A stretch of 64,000 bases of DNA from contig DBMO01000015.1 in NCBI GenBank assembly GCA_002298995.1, positions 6,708 to 70,707 of the forward strand. The letters run 5' to 3'. This document shows positions 52,839-62,705 of this stretch, piece after piece (position 1 is the stretch's first letter; each line of letters starts with the position of its first letter). The notes under the pieces were generated by a model. The model had not been told where the DNA came from. It saw only the letters and a list, made by a program, of their open reading frames with translations, and made no database searches. The position numbers and the translations under genes were made by a program. The DNA comes from Desulfarculales bacterium UBA696 (GTDB lineage Bacteria > Desulfobacterota > Syntrophobacteria > Syntrophobacterales > Syntrophobacteraceae).

Positions 52839-53597
52839 ATGAATAAGGCTTTAAAGTTCTTTGTTTTTTCACTACTGGCACTCAGCATGGCATCCACTCC
52901 GGCTATCGCTGACATCACCAACGGCGGATTTGAGGATTCTACTTTCAACGGCTGGACCACCTCTGGGGAGACGAGTGTTACAAGCGCGGGCTTTGATTCT
53001 CGGACCAACAACAATCTCTCGACTGTCGCCGTGGGCGATCACTCCGCCAGAGCCGGCGATCCAGTCGCACGCCTGCTCGACGGTCATTCCGGCAACTCAT
53101 CAATTCAGCAAACGTGGACAAAAACCTCCACTTTCGACCACCTCTACTTTGATTGGGCAGCAGTGGCGCTTGTTCCGGGTGAGGAGGCCGTGCCGCATGA
53201 CGTAGCTCAGACCCCATGGTTTCAAATTAAGGTGCTGGATCTCACCACCGGTGGCACTCTTTTTAGTCAGCAGTATTATTCAGGGAGTTACGGCCACATC
53301 GTTCCAGGTTGGCTGGAAGGCAGCCACAACACCTCTGGCTACAGCAACGACCCGGGAATTTGGTATTATCGCCCTTGGGACATGTTTGATCTGAACTTGA
53401 GCTCTATTGCCGATGGCGACGTGCTCCAGGTCATCCTGAGCACAAGGGACTGCACACTGGGCGGCCATGCATCATATGCCTACCTTGATGGATTTGGGTC
53501 CATCCCGCAACCCCCATCAGTCCCCGAACCCTCCACTCTTCTCCTGCTTGGTGGCGGTCTGGTTGGTCTGACTGGTTGGAAGTTGCGAAGAAAATAG
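52839..53597 (+). CDS. PEP-CTERM exosortase-sorted surface protein 2
   Basis: 252-residue secreted protein: signal peptide (residues 1-24, ending AIA), a beta-rich region opening DITNGGFEDSTFNGW, and the PEP-CTERM anchor (VPEPST, LLLLGGGLVGLTGW, KLRRK). The opening (NGGFE-x-FNGW) is common in PEP-CTERM proteins with carbohydrate-binding-like folds. Strong ribosome site GGAGGAGGA. Function unknown. Confidence 0.9.
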   Translation: MNKALKFFVFSLLALSMASTPAIADITNGGFEDSTFNGWTTSGETSVTSAGFDSRTNNNLSTVAVGDHSARAGDPVARLLDGHSGNSSIQQTWTKTSTFDHLYFDWAAVALVPGEEAVPHDVAQTPWFQIKVLDLTTGGTLFSQQYYSGSYGHIVPGWLEGSHNTSGYSNDPGIWYYRPWDMFDLNLSSIADGDVLQVILSTRDCTLGGHASYAYLDGFGSIPQPPSVPEPSTLLLLGGGLVGLTGWKLRRK

Positions 53598-53663
53598 CAA
53601 ATAGCGATCTGGGGGAGACTTGAGATACCGTGCTTGCGGTAACTTTTGTGACTACTCCATTAA

Positions 53664-53699
53664 GGCAGAGTCAGCAATGGCTCTGCCTTTTTTGCTTTT
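53664..53699 (+). terminator. Terminator of PEP-CTERM gene 2
   Basis: Stem GGCAGAG/CTCTGCC with loop tcagcaatgg and a T-rich tail. Stem and loop match the terminator of the first PEP-CTERM gene at all but a few positions. Confidence 0.85.
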
Positions 53700-53717
53700 T
53701 ACGGCGAGTGGCGGATG

Positions 53718-53754
53718 GCGGGTAGCCCTGATGGCAAGTATCAGGGCTACCCGC
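53718..53754. other. Perfect 15-base-pair hairpin
   Basis: Stem GCGGGTAGCCCTGAT/ATCAGGGCTACCCGC with a seven-base loop, between converging genes. No T-run follows on the minus strand side, so it is not a typical terminator. A related fragment is near 52462-52495. Confidence 0.7.
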
Positions 53755-53773
53755 TCGAACGTTTATCCACCGT

Positions 53774-54466
53774 TCATGCCGGAATTTCCGACGGCCCGCC
53801 ATGGACCGGCGGGCAGGCCCACCGGTATGTCCCCCCTGCTTCCGCCAGGTGTATTGACTGAAGCCAAGAAGCAACATGCAGCATAAAAAACAGCGGCACC
53901 AGGAATACGGGGATAAGAACCAGGGGAAAGAGCGCCATTGGAAAAGCGGTGATCTTTCCCGAGATTCCGATGCCGAGGACTGAACTGAGTGCCCCCAGGC
54001 TGATCGCAACCACGAGGTCCAACATCCCCAGCAGGTTCCATACCCGGAAAAGCCGGCTGGCCGCAAAGTCGGCCCGGTCTCTGAGGGCAAGCATAACCCA
54101 GACAGCCGTAATGCCGATGGCCATGTCTCCGAGTCCGGCGGGCCAGGCAAACAGGCCAGGCAATACCCCATAGGCATAAAGGGCGATGAATCCCATACCG
54201 GCAAACCTCCATGCCTGCACAGTTGCCGCAAGCTGAAGGTCAAGCGACATCACTAGGTCACGAAAAGAGCCCGTATACCGGAATGCCAGGAGAAACAGGA
54301 TAATCGGTGTTAGCACTCCTGCCAGGATCGGCAGAGGCGGCGCACCGGGTTCTCTCGCAAAGGTCCCATTGGCGCCGAGAATACAGGTCAAAACGAGCCA
54401 TACGAGAAGCACGGTCCAGACCGCCGTCTTGACTTCTCGGTTGTCTTTTTCATCTTCAGAAGCCAT
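53774..54466 (-). CDS. Integral membrane protein, unknown function
   Basis: 230 residues with about six membrane helices (first about residues 16-33, last about 185-205) and a hydrophilic, proline-containing tail. No family recognised. It starts 24 bases after the stop of the NmrA-like gene on the same strand, with GGAGG upstream of ATG. Probably an operon. Confidence 0.6.
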   Translation of the reverse strand: MASEDEKDNREVKTAVWTVLLVWLVLTCILGANGTFAREPGAPPLPILAGVLTPIILFLLAFRYTGSFRDLVMSLDLQLAATVQAWRFAGMGFIALYAYGVLPGLFAWPAGLGDMAIGITAVWVMLALRDRADFAASRLFRVWNLLGMLDLVVAISLGALSSVLGIGISGKITAFPMALFPLVLIPVFLVPLFFMLHVASWLQSIHLAEAGGTYRWACPPVHGGPSEIPA

Positions 54467-54490
54467 CGTGTCCCTCCACCGTCATGCCGA

Positions 54491-55351
54491 TCAGGCGGCT
54501 TTTCGCACTTTCCAGATATCGGCATTCTTTTGCGCAAACTCTTTGAAGGAAATTGGGGCCTTTCCGCTTACTTCGAGGACTGTATTGGTTATCTCGGCCA
54601 TCTTACCCTCACGCACAAAAGCAAAGAGTTGAACCATGTAGTGAACCGCACTTTCGGGCATCCCCTGGCCTCTGGCGCCCTTGACCATTTCGCTTTCGGA
54701 TATGGGATTGTAGGTCACCGTTCTGCCGCATACCTCTGATATGATTCGGGCAACATCCCCATAGCTCAGCGCTTCACGACCCGTCAGGTTGTACTGTGCT
54801 CCGGAGCGCTTTTCCTTAAAGCAAACAGCGGCTACCCGGGCTATGTCGCTTACCGAAATGAAGCTTGTCTTACCGTCGCCGGCCGGCACGGTAATCTGCC
54901 CGCTCTCAATCATTTGAGCGGCCCAGCCCGTGGAGAAATTTTCCATGAAGAAGTTTGGGCGAAGGATTATCCAGTCAAGTCCCGGATTCATCAGATGTTT
55001 TTCGATGATCCTGAGAGGGTTTCGCTCATCCAGGTCCGCCCTCAGCGCTGAGTTGAACACCACCTTCTTTATGCCCATCTCTTTTGCTTTTTCAATGAAA
55101 GGAATCAGCTTTGCCGGGGCTTTCGGGTCCAGGGGTGGCGCGACAAGATAAACGCCCGCCACGCCGTCGAGTGCAGCTTCGTAAGTGCCGGTGTTGTCAT
55201 AGTCGAAGACCACAGGCTGGACGCGCTCTCTCCGGTTTATTTTCGATAGCTGCCTCGTAGCGGCCCTAACATTTATTCCACTCTCTACCAGGGCCTCCAC
55301 CACTGCTCTACCCACAGTCCCTGATGCACCGGTTACCAAAATTGTGTCCAT
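54491..55351 (-). CDS. NmrA-like NAD(P)-binding oxidoreductase
   Basis: 286-residue atypical SDR with nucleotide loop TGASGTVG (about residues 7-14) and the region WIILRPNFFMENF. NmrA/QOR2-type proteins sense or use NAD(P)H. Start 55351 has a perfect AAAGGAGG site; a longer frame is not used. No catalytic Tyr-Lys pair identified, so it may be a sensor or an isomerase-type reductase. Confidence 0.82.
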   Translation of the reverse strand: MDTILVTGASGTVGRAVVEALVESGINVRAATRQLSKINRRERVQPVVFDYDNTGTYEAALDGVAGVYLVAPPLDPKAPAKLIPFIEKAKEMGIKKVVFNSALRADLDERNPLRIIEKHLMNPGLDWIILRPNFFMENFSTGWAAQMIESGQITVPAGDGKTSFISVSDIARVAAVCFKEKRSGAQYNLTGREALSYGDVARIISEVCGRTVTYNPISESEMVKGARGQGMPESAVHYMVQLFAFVREGKMAEITNTVLEVSGKAPISFKEFAQKNADIWKVRKAA

Positions 55352-55631
55352 GATTACCTCCTTTGGGCAATTTGAACCCATGATGCCACGCAATGCGCCA
55401 CATCACGAATAGCTCACACAAGGATGCGTTCTCATTAAGGATTTTGCTTATACCAATTATGATAGTTATGCATACTTTTGAGCACAACTCTGCCCAATCC
55501 CGCCTTCCGGGCGGTTGCCATTGAAATTCAAAAGGTACGGATTTTTGAGTGGAGGTTTGGGACAGGGTTGGAAAGGTTTTTGAGCGTGGCGAGACAGCAG
55601 TGCTAAGTTCTGTTTTTTGTCACGAAATCGT

Positions 55632-55708
55632 TGGAGCGGGAGACGGGCTTCGAACCCGCGACCCTCAGCTTGGAAGGCTGATGCTCTAGCCAACTGAGCT
55701 ACTCCCGC
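55632..55708 (-). tRNA. tRNA-Gly (UCC anticodon)
   Basis: 77 bases on the minus strand with encoded CCA. Acceptor stem GCGGGAG/CTCCCGC, D-arm AGCTCAGTTGGCTAGAGC, anticodon loop CTTCCAA (anticodon TCC), T-arm GCGGGTTCGAAGCCCGT. Cloverleaf is complete. Confidence 0.97.
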
Positions 55709-55791
55709 CCAACAGTAAATGTCTAGCAGGTTCGGGATGATTTTTCAAATCAAATTTAGGGGGATGAGTGCGGGAGGTGATTTGATGCCAC

Positions 55792-55822
55792 AAAAAAAGG
55801 AGGGGGCGAAATCCCCTCCCTT
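55792..55822 (-). terminator. Terminator of pyrR
   Basis: Stem GGAGGGG/CCCCTCC with a loop and a run of T on the minus strand. It lies 65 bases past the pyrR stop codon. Confidence 0.8.
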
Positions 55823-55886
55823 GGAAGAACATGATAACGCGTTATTGCAGCAGAGAGGCGCGCGCTTAATTATGCGGTATAGGGAC

Positions 55887-56456
55887 CTAGGCGCTCAGGT
55901 CCGTTTTTGAACTTACCGGGTTTTCAATCAGCACTTGGTCGGAGCCGTCTTTTTCGGAAAAGAGGACGTTTACCTGCTCCACGGCGAGGGTTTCCACCTG
56001 GAAGCCTACAAATTGGGCACAGATGGGCAGTTCGCGATGGTCTCGATCCACCAGCACGGCGACCTGGACACGGCGTGGGCGGCCGTAGTCGATGAGGGCA
56101 TCGAGGGCGGCGCGGATTGTTCGGCCCGTGTAGAGGACGTCGTCGACCAGGATCACCTGGCAATCGTCGATGGGGAACGGCAGGTTGGTGCCTTTCAGGA
56201 CCGGGTGGACATGCAGGCGGGTCCAGTCGTCGCGGTAGAGAGTTATATCGAGCGTCCCAACCGGAATAGCGGCATTGAGCCTTTCGGATAGGATCGCTGC
56301 AAGCCTTCGCGCGAGGTATACTCCTCCGGTGTGGATCCCTACCAGGGCTAGTTTCCGCGGTTCCCTGGCAGCTTCGATTATCTCGGTGGCTATCCGGCCG
56401 ATTGCGGCCTCAATTTCTCCGCCATGCTTTACAATGCGTGGGCTGTCCTGTCCCAT
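55887..56456 (-). CDS. pyrR: Bifunctional pyrimidine regulator PyrR / uracil phosphoribosyltransferase
   Basis: 189-residue protein with the PRPP-binding motif VILVDDVLYTGRTIRAA. PyrR regulates pyrimidine genes by binding mRNA and has uracil phosphoribosyltransferase activity. The start is the ATG at 56456 (GAGGCGGG upstream); a GTG 57 bases upstream is less likely. Only glmS precedes it, separated by a terminator. Confidence 0.92.
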   Translation of the reverse strand: MGQDSPRIVKHGGEIEAAIGRIATEIIEAAREPRKLALVGIHTGGVYLARRLAAILSERLNAAIPVGTLDITLYRDDWTRLHVHPVLKGTNLPFPIDDCQVILVDDVLYTGRTIRAALDALIDYGRPRRVQVAVLVDRDHRELPICAQFVGFQVETLAVEQVNVLFSEKDGSDQVLIENPVSSKTDLSA

Positions 56457-56492
56457 TTCCCGCCTCACATTAATTTGAACAGAATAAAAAGC

Positions 56493-56518
56493 AAAAAGGG
56501 CGCCTTCTGGCACCCTTC
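56493..56518 (-). terminator. Terminator between glmS and pyrR
   Basis: Stem GGGTGCC/GGCGCCC (read on the minus strand), loop AGAA, then TTTTTGC. It probably ends glmS transcription. Confidence 0.75.
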
Positions 56519-56611
56519 AACAGCCTTTCATAGGCCGGCCGAATCAGCAAACCGGCACGGTTCCAGGGTTTTTCACTAGCAATTTTCGCTTAATATGTCA
56601 ATGATTATCGC

Positions 56612-58447
56612 CTATTCCACCGTCACGCTCTTTGCCAGGTTCCTGGGCTGGTCGACGTCGGTCCCGCGAAGCACCGCCACGTGATAAGCGAAGAGCTGGA
56701 GCGGGACGGAGAAAAGGACCGGGGAGAGCCATTCGGAGGATTCCGGGATCACGAATTGGTTCTCGGCCGACCCGACGATCTCGTCGGGATTTTTCTCGAT
56801 AAGGGCGAGGATCTGGCCGTCTCTGGCTTTTACTTCCTGTATGTTGGATATCATTTTTTCATAGAGCGGCCCGTGCTTTAGCAGGACCATGACCGGCATG
56901 TCCTCGTCGATTAGCGCTATGGGGCCGTGCTTCATTTCCCCGGCGGCGTAGCCTTCGGCGTGAATGTAGGAGATTTCCTTGAGCTTGAGGGCTCCTTCGA
57001 GCGCGATCGGGTAGAGCGGCCCTCGCGCCAGGTAGAGGAAATCCTTGTAGTGCATGTACTTGCGCGCCCAGAGGGAGACCTTTTCCGTATCCGCCAGGAT
57101 TTTTTCCATCTTTCCGGGCAGTTCGACAAGGTCCTGGACATAGCGCGCGGCGAGGTCCGCCGGGAGCTTGCCGGCCTCCGTCGCCCAGTAGAGGGCAAGA
57201 AGATAGAGGGCGGTAAGCTGGGTGGTAAACGCCTTAGTTGAGGCAACGCCTATTTCGGGCCCCGCATGGGTGTAGATCACCCCGGCGGCCAGCCGCGCTA
57301 TGCTGCTTCCGACAACATTAACGATTGCCCTGCACTGCGCGCCCTTGTCGATTCCTTCCTTGAGCGCCGCCCGCGTGTCCGCCGTCTCCCCGGACTGGCT
57401 TATAACCACCAGCAGAACCGATTCATCCAGGACAGGGTCCCTCGACCGGAACTCCGATGCCAGGTCAACCTCAACGGGCACCCTGCACAGGGCCTCGATC
57501 ATGTACTTGGAAACCAGCGCGGCATGATACGAGGTCCCGCAGGCTACCAGGCAGACCTTGCGAATCTTTTTCAGGGCTTCCGCGTCAAGGTTCAGTTCCG
57601 GAAAGCGGATCGACTTGGACTCGAGGTCCACCACGCTGCGGAAGGTATCGATTACGGCCCTTGGCTGCTCGTAGATTTCCTTTAACATGAAATGCTTGTA
57701 GCCGGCCTTTTCGGCCATGACCGGGTTCCAATCGACGATTTTAGGCTCCGGGAATCGCTCGCTGCCGTCTTGAAGCGACTCGATCCGATAGCCGTCCCGA
57801 GACAGGAAGACAATCTCCTCGTCATTCAGGTAGACGACTTTGCGCGTGTAGGGCAGGATGGCCGGCACGTCCGAGGCCAGGAGGAATGAGTCGTCGGTAA
57901 GACCGAGGATGAGCGGGCTTTCCTTTCTGGCGGCCACCAGCTGATCCGGTTCATCTTCGTTTACGATCACCACCGCATAGCTCCCCTTGAGCTGTCGGAT
58001 GGTGTTGCGCACGGCTTCGGCGTAACTCTTTGACCTTTGTCGCTCGAAATCGAGCAGCCTTACAATGACTTCGGTATCGGTTTGCGATGAGAAGGTGATC
58101 CCCTTCGCCTGCAATTCTTCTTTGAGTATGGCGTAGTTTTCGATAATGCCGTTATGGACGAGCGCGAAAGGTCCCGAGCGGTGCGGATGGGCGTTTTCTT
58201 CGGACGGCCTGCCGTGAGTGGCCCACCTGGTGTGCGCGATTCCAACACTGCCGGCCATGGGGTGACCGTCGAGCTTGCATTCGAGCCCCATGAGCTTTCC
58301 CTGGCAGCGCACTATCTCGAGTTTGCGGTCGGCCCCGAGCATCGCAATTCCCGCGCTGTCATAGCCCCTGTATTCGAGCCGCTTGAGCCCGTTCATCAAA
58401 ATGTCCCTGCACTCACCGGAGCCGATATAACCTACTATACCGCACAT
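56612..58447 (-). CDS. glmS: Glucosamine-6-phosphate synthase (isomerising)
   Basis: Glutamine-dependent synthesis of glucosamine 6-phosphate, the entry point for peptidoglycan and LPS. 611 residues: N-terminal glutaminase domain that must begin MCGIVGYIG (catalytic Cys2), then two SIS domains, ending DQPRNLAKSVTVE. The ATG at 58447 is chosen so that cysteine is residue 2, with AAGGA nine bases upstream; the longer frame has two extra residues. No glmS ribozyme was seen upstream. Confidence 0.97.
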   Translation of the reverse strand: MCGIVGYIGSGECRDILMNGLKRLEYRGYDSAGIAMLGADRKLEIVRCQGKLMGLECKLDGHPMAGSVGIAHTRWATHGRPSEENAHPHRSGPFALVHNGIIENYAILKEELQAKGITFSSQTDTEVIVRLLDFERQRSKSYAEAVRNTIRQLKGSYAVVIVNEDEPDQLVAARKESPLILGLTDDSFLLASDVPAILPYTRKVVYLNDEEIVFLSRDGYRIESLQDGSERFPEPKIVDWNPVMAEKAGYKHFMLKEIYEQPRAVIDTFRSVVDLESKSIRFPELNLDAEALKKIRKVCLVACGTSYHAALVSKYMIEALCRVPVEVDLASEFRSRDPVLDESVLLVVISQSGETADTRAALKEGIDKGAQCRAIVNVVGSSIARLAAGVIYTHAGPEIGVASTKAFTTQLTALYLLALYWATEAGKLPADLAARYVQDLVELPGKMEKILADTEKVSLWARKYMHYKDFLYLARGPLYPIALEGALKLKEISYIHAEGYAAGEMKHGPIALIDEDMPVMVLLKHGPLYEKMISNIQEVKARDGQILALIEKNPDEIVGSAENQFVIPESSEWLSPVLFSVPLQLFAYHVAVLRGTDVDQPRNLAKSVTVE

Positions 58448-58709
58448 AGACATCTTTCCTTGTTCTTTGGTTAGTGGCCGCTTGCGCTAAAGCACAATTC
58501 CGGCTGCCGCGATACCCCCGGCAGAAGAAATCCGCGAGTTCGAGAAGGGTCTCAATTTTTGAGCACTTATACCACTAATTGCGGTGTTTTTTATCCAGAA
58601 TCCGCGAGAAGGTAAACAAATAATCGGGGAATTCCGCGGGCCCGGCGACATCATTGCAGATGCCGTCGCGATTTAAGGTAAGTGCGTCAAGGCCCAAGGT
58701 CTTGAGGCA

Positions 58710-58958
58710 TTAGTCTAGCTGATTAATTAATGGATTGTCCGCTTTCGCACCCGCGATTTCCCGGATGATTTTCTGTATTCTCAGACGCAGCCTCTCAGCT
58801 TTGCGGTGGTGAACGGAGGCCATGGTCTTCTTTCCGGGGACAAACCGCAGCTTAAGGTATTCGGTGGCGTGCGAGTTCGCCTTTTCCTGCAAATCTATGA
58901 GCTTGGATACAAGTTCGTGTGCATGCATGGAAAACCCCCTTTTCAAGTCAGGATACAT
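58710..58958 (-). CDS. Small helical hypothetical protein
   Basis: 82 residues, strongly charged, alpha-helical (for example MHAHELVSKLIDLQEKANSH). Strong AGGAGG site at the first ATG; an internal ATG at residue 11 also has a site. Not recognised. It lies between glmS and dnaE on the strand opposite to dnaE. Confidence 0.55.
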   Translation of the reverse strand: MYPDLKRGFSMHAHELVSKLIDLQEKANSHATEYLKLRFVPGKKTMASVHHRKAERLRLRIQKIIREIAGAKADNPLINQLD

Positions 58959-59198
58959 TTGTCCTCCTGTTTAATCGGCAGATTTTCCAAAAAACTTCAA
59001 CGATCCGTGAAGAGTCTCCCGAGGCAGGGGTTGTACCGTTATTTTCTCAGCCGAACCCCGATTGCGGTTTAGTAGCGGAAACTCTTCTGCTATACTTGCC
59101 GACGTCCGCGGTCCAACTAAATTTTTCGCGTCCGCAGCCCTGTCCTGTTAACAATTTTTGCTATAATTCCCGTAAAATAGCCTGGAGAAAATTCCCGG

Positions 59199-62100
59199 AT
59201 GAGTCGGTTTGTCCATTTGCACGTTCATACACAGTACAGCCTTCTTGACGGCGCAATACGCCTGAAGGACCTCTTCGAGACCGCGAAAAGCTTTGGAATG
59301 CCGGCGGTTGCCATAACCGATCACGGCAATATGTTCGGAGCGCTCGAATTTTTCGAGATGTCCAAGAAATACGGCGTGAAGCCAATAGTCGGCTGCGAGG
59401 CCTACGTGGCCCCGAGAAGCCGTCACGATCGAAGTTTGAAGACCGAGGGCGACAACAACGGCGACGAGGACCGCAACTACCACCTTACCCTGCTTGCCAG
59501 AAATCTCACCGGCTACCAGAACCTGATGAAGCTGATATCCATTGGATATCTCGAAGGATTCTACTACAAGCCGCGCCTGGACCGCGAAGTACTGCGCCGG
59601 CACAGCGAAGGTCTCATCGCCCTTTCCGGGTGCCTGAAAGGCGAAGTTGCATCAGCAGTGCTCAAAAACCGCGAGGAAGAGGCGCGGAAAATCGCCGCCG
59701 AATACTCGGAAATTTTCGGACCGGAGAATTTCTATCTGGAAGTGCAGTCAAACGGGCTTACCGAGCAGGGCATCGTTAATGACGGCCTGGTAAAGCTTGC
59801 CCGCGAGATCGGCCTGCCGCTGGTGGCCACAAACGACTGCCATTATCTGCGAAAAAGCGACGCGCGCGCCCATGAGATCCTGCTTTGCATCCAGACGGGC
59901 AAAACGGTGCTGGATGAAAAGCGCCTCAAATTTCATACCGATCAGCTCTACTTCAAGTCCCCGGAAGATATGGAAAAGGCTTTCTCCTACATCCCCGAGG
60001 CGCTTGAAAACACCCTGGCGATAGCCGAAAAATGCGATCTGAAGCTAAACCTTGGCGAATACCACTTCCCGGTCTTCCCCCTGGAGCCGGGCGAAAGCGT
60101 CGAGGACAGATTCGAACTGGAAGTGCGGCAGGGATTTTCAAAAAGAATCGAAGCCATTCGGCGCAAGCGTCCGGGTTTTTCCGAGACCAACCTCAAAGAA
60201 TATGAAGAGCGGCTCGAATACGAGCTGAAAATAATCAAACAGATGGGATTCGCCGCTTATTTTCTGATCGTATCGGATTTCATCAACTACGCAAAAGGCT
60301 GCGGCATCCCGGTCGGCCCGGGGCGAGGTTCGGCGGCGGGGAGCCTCATCGCCTACGCCATGCGGATAACCGACCTTGACCCCATCGAGCACGGATTGAT
60401 TTTCGAGCGTTTCTTAAACGTCGAACGCATCAGCATGCCGGATATCGACGTGGATTTTTGCGTAAACGGCCGCGACAAAGTCTACGAGTACGTTACGAAC
60501 AAATACGGCAAGGACCGTGTGGCCCAGATAACGACATTTGGGACCATGGCGGCCAGGGCCGTTATCCGCGACGTCGGGCGGGCGCTCGCAATGCCCTATA
60601 ACGACGTGGACAGGATTGCCAAGCTCATTCCGCCAACGCTCGGGATCGACCTTCAAAGAGCGCAGCAGGTCGAGCCGCGCCTGGGCGAGTTGCAAAGGGA
60701 AAATCCCCAGATAAAGGAGCTATTCGCAATAGCCACGGCCCTCGAGGGTTTGACCCGCCACGCTTCGACCCACGCTGCCGGAGTGGTCATGGCCGACCGG
60801 CCAATCGTTGACTACATGCCGCTCTACCTTGGGCAGGAAGGCGAAGTGGTAACCCAGTACCCGATGAAGTACGTCGAGAAGGCGGGGCTCATAAAGTTCG
60901 ACTTTCTCGGCCTTCGCAACCTGACGGTGATAAACGAGGCGCTAAGGCTCATAAAGGAAAATCACGGGATAGAGATCGACATGGACGATCTTCCCCTGGA
61001 TGATCCCGAGACATACGCCCTTTTGAGCCGCGCCGACACCACCGGGGTATTCCAACTAGAGAGTTCCGGAATGCGCGAGATAATGGTCAGGCTGCGCCCG
61101 GAAAACTTCGCGGATATTGTTGCCCTGGTTGCGCTATACCGCCCGGGTCCGCTGGAAAGCGGCATGGTGGATCAGTACATCAAGGGCAAGCATGGCGAAA
61201 TCGAGATAAAATATGACCTTGACGTCCTGCGCCCAATAATTGAGCCCACCCACGGCGTTATCCTGTATCAGGAACAGGTGATGCAAATAGCGAGCGCCCT
61301 GGCCAACTACAGCCTGGGCGAGGCCGACATCCTGCGCCGCGCAATGGGTAAAAAGATCGGCGATCTCATGAACGCCCAGAGAGACCGGTTCATCAAGGGA
61401 GCTATCGAAAATAAAGTCGATTCCGCAAAGGCGAATCACATTTTCGACCTGATGGCCAAGTTCGCCGAATACGGGTTCAATAAATCGCACAGCGCGGCCT
61501 ACGCGCTTATCGCCTACCAGACCGCCTACCTCAAGTCGCACTACCCGGTCGAGTTCATGGCGGCCCTGCTGAACAGCTTTTTGAATAGCTCCGACCAGGT
61601 CGTAAAGCTGATAAACGTTTGCGCTAAAATGGATATCAGCATTTTGCCGCCCGACGTAAACGAGAGCGGGAGCGTATTCCAGGTTGTGGGCGGAAAGATC
61701 AGGTTCGGGCTCGGGGCTGTAAAGAACGTGGGAGAGGCGGCAATCGAGGTGATCCTCAAGGGCCGCGAAGAGGATGGGCCGTTCAAATCGATTTTCGAAT
61801 TTTGCGAACGGATGGATTCGCAGAGGGTGAACCGGCGCGTAATCGAGCAGCTTATCCGGTGCGGCGCCTTCGATTCGATTCACCCCCGCCGCGCGCAGGT
61901 TATGGCGGGCCTGGACGAAGCCCTGGAGCGGGCCGCAGCGGTGCAGCGGGACAAACAGGCCGGCCAGATGAACCTCTTCCAGATGCTAAGGGTGAAAAAC
62001 AAGGTCTCCGCCCCCGTTTTGCCCGATATTCCCGACTGGGACAGCCGCACGCGGCTCCAGTTCGAAAAGGAGTCGATAGGGTTCTACATCTCCGGCCATC

Positions 62101-62705
62101 CGCTCGATTTCTACGCCGACCGGCTGGCCTCGCTTTGCACCGACGACACCCAGTCGGTAAAGGAAAAGCGTGAGGGCTCGGAGGTCGTGCTATGCGGTAT
62201 TTTCTCGATAATAAAGGAAATAACGACCAAGCGCGGAGACCGGATGGGGTTCCTCTCACTTGAGGACAGGGAGGGGACCATCGAGGTTGTGGCCTTTGCC
62301 GAACCTTTCGCCCAGGCGCGCCCGCTTCTCGACAGCGATGAGCCCCTGGCGCTTTGGGCCAAAGTCCAGCACGACGAAAAAGGCACAAAACTTCTCGCAA
62401 ACCGCCTCCTTGGCATGGACGAGGCGCAGCTTCAGTCAATCGACTCGGTGCACATAACGCTCGATGCGGATCAGATGGACGGGGACTCTTTGGGCCGCCT
62501 CCGCCACCTTCTCATGACCCATCCCGGCGAGTGCAAGCCGGTCCTGCACCTTAGCGTGAAGGACAGGGGCGAGGCCGTTCTGGACGTGGGCAAACTCCCG
62601 GTGAACCCATCGCAGTCATTTTTCGAGGATATGCGCCAGTATTTCGGCCCCGACTGCGCCCACCCGGTCTACAAGAATTGCCAGCCGGGCAATGGATCGC
62701 AATAG
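59199..62705 (+). CDS. dnaE: DNA polymerase III subunit alpha
   Basis: Replicative polymerase catalytic subunit, 1168 residues. N-terminal PHP domain (HLHVHTQYSLLDG, then ITDHGNMFG), the polymerase palm with catalytic aspartates in PDIDVDF (about residue 415), and C-terminal helix-hairpin-helix, OB and tau-binding regions. GGAG precedes ATG. Full length, single frame, no inteins. It is followed by Mth938-like and holC genes. Confidence 0.98.
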   Translation: MSRFVHLHVHTQYSLLDGAIRLKDLFETAKSFGMPAVAITDHGNMFGALEFFEMSKKYGVKPIVGCEAYVAPRSRHDRSLKTEGDNNGDEDRNYHLTLLARNLTGYQNLMKLISIGYLEGFYYKPRLDREVLRRHSEGLIALSGCLKGEVASAVLKNREEEARKIAAEYSEIFGPENFYLEVQSNGLTEQGIVNDGLVKLAREIGLPLVATNDCHYLRKSDARAHEILLCIQTGKTVLDEKRLKFHTDQLYFKSPEDMEKAFSYIPEALENTLAIAEKCDLKLNLGEYHFPVFPLEPGESVEDRFELEVRQGFSKRIEAIRRKRPGFSETNLKEYEERLEYELKIIKQMGFAAYFLIVSDFINYAKGCGIPVGPGRGSAAGSLIAYAMRITDLDPIEHGLIFERFLNVERISMPDIDVDFCVNGRDKVYEYVTNKYGKDRVAQITTFGTMAARAVIRDVGRALAMPYNDVDRIAKLIPPTLGIDLQRAQQVEPRLGELQRENPQIKELFAIATALEGLTRHASTHAAGVVMADRPIVDYMPLYLGQEGEVVTQYPMKYVEKAGLIKFDFLGLRNLTVINEALRLIKENHGIEIDMDDLPLDDPETYALLSRADTTGVFQLESSGMREIMVRLRPENFADIVALVALYRPGPLESGMVDQYIKGKHGEIEIKYDLDVLRPIIEPTHGVILYQEQVMQIASALANYSLGEADILRRAMGKKIGDLMNAQRDRFIKGAIENKVDSAKANHIFDLMAKFAEYGFNKSHSAAYALIAYQTAYLKSHYPVEFMAALLNSFLNSSDQVVKLINVCAKMDISILPPDVNESGSVFQVVGGKIRFGLGAVKNVGEAAIEVILKGREEDGPFKSIFEFCERMDSQRVNRRVIEQLIRCGAFDSIHPRRAQVMAGLDEALERAAAVQRDKQAGQMNLFQMLRVKNKVSAPVLPDIPDWDSRTRLQFEKESIGFYISGHPLDFYADRLASLCTDDTQSVKEKREGSEVVLCGIFSIIKEITTKRGDRMGFLSLEDREGTIEVVAFAEPFAQARPLLDSDEPLALWAKVQHDEKGTKLLANRLLGMDEAQLQSIDSVHITLDADQMDGDSLGRLRHLLMTHPGECKPVLHLSVKDRGEAVLDVGKLPVNPSQSFFEDMRQYFGPDCAHPVYKNCQPGNGSQ

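Noticed and set aside
58454..58709. Possible glmS ribozyme upstream of glmS
   Set aside because: The conserved ribozyme core was not recognised; such ribozymes are mainly in Gram-positives.
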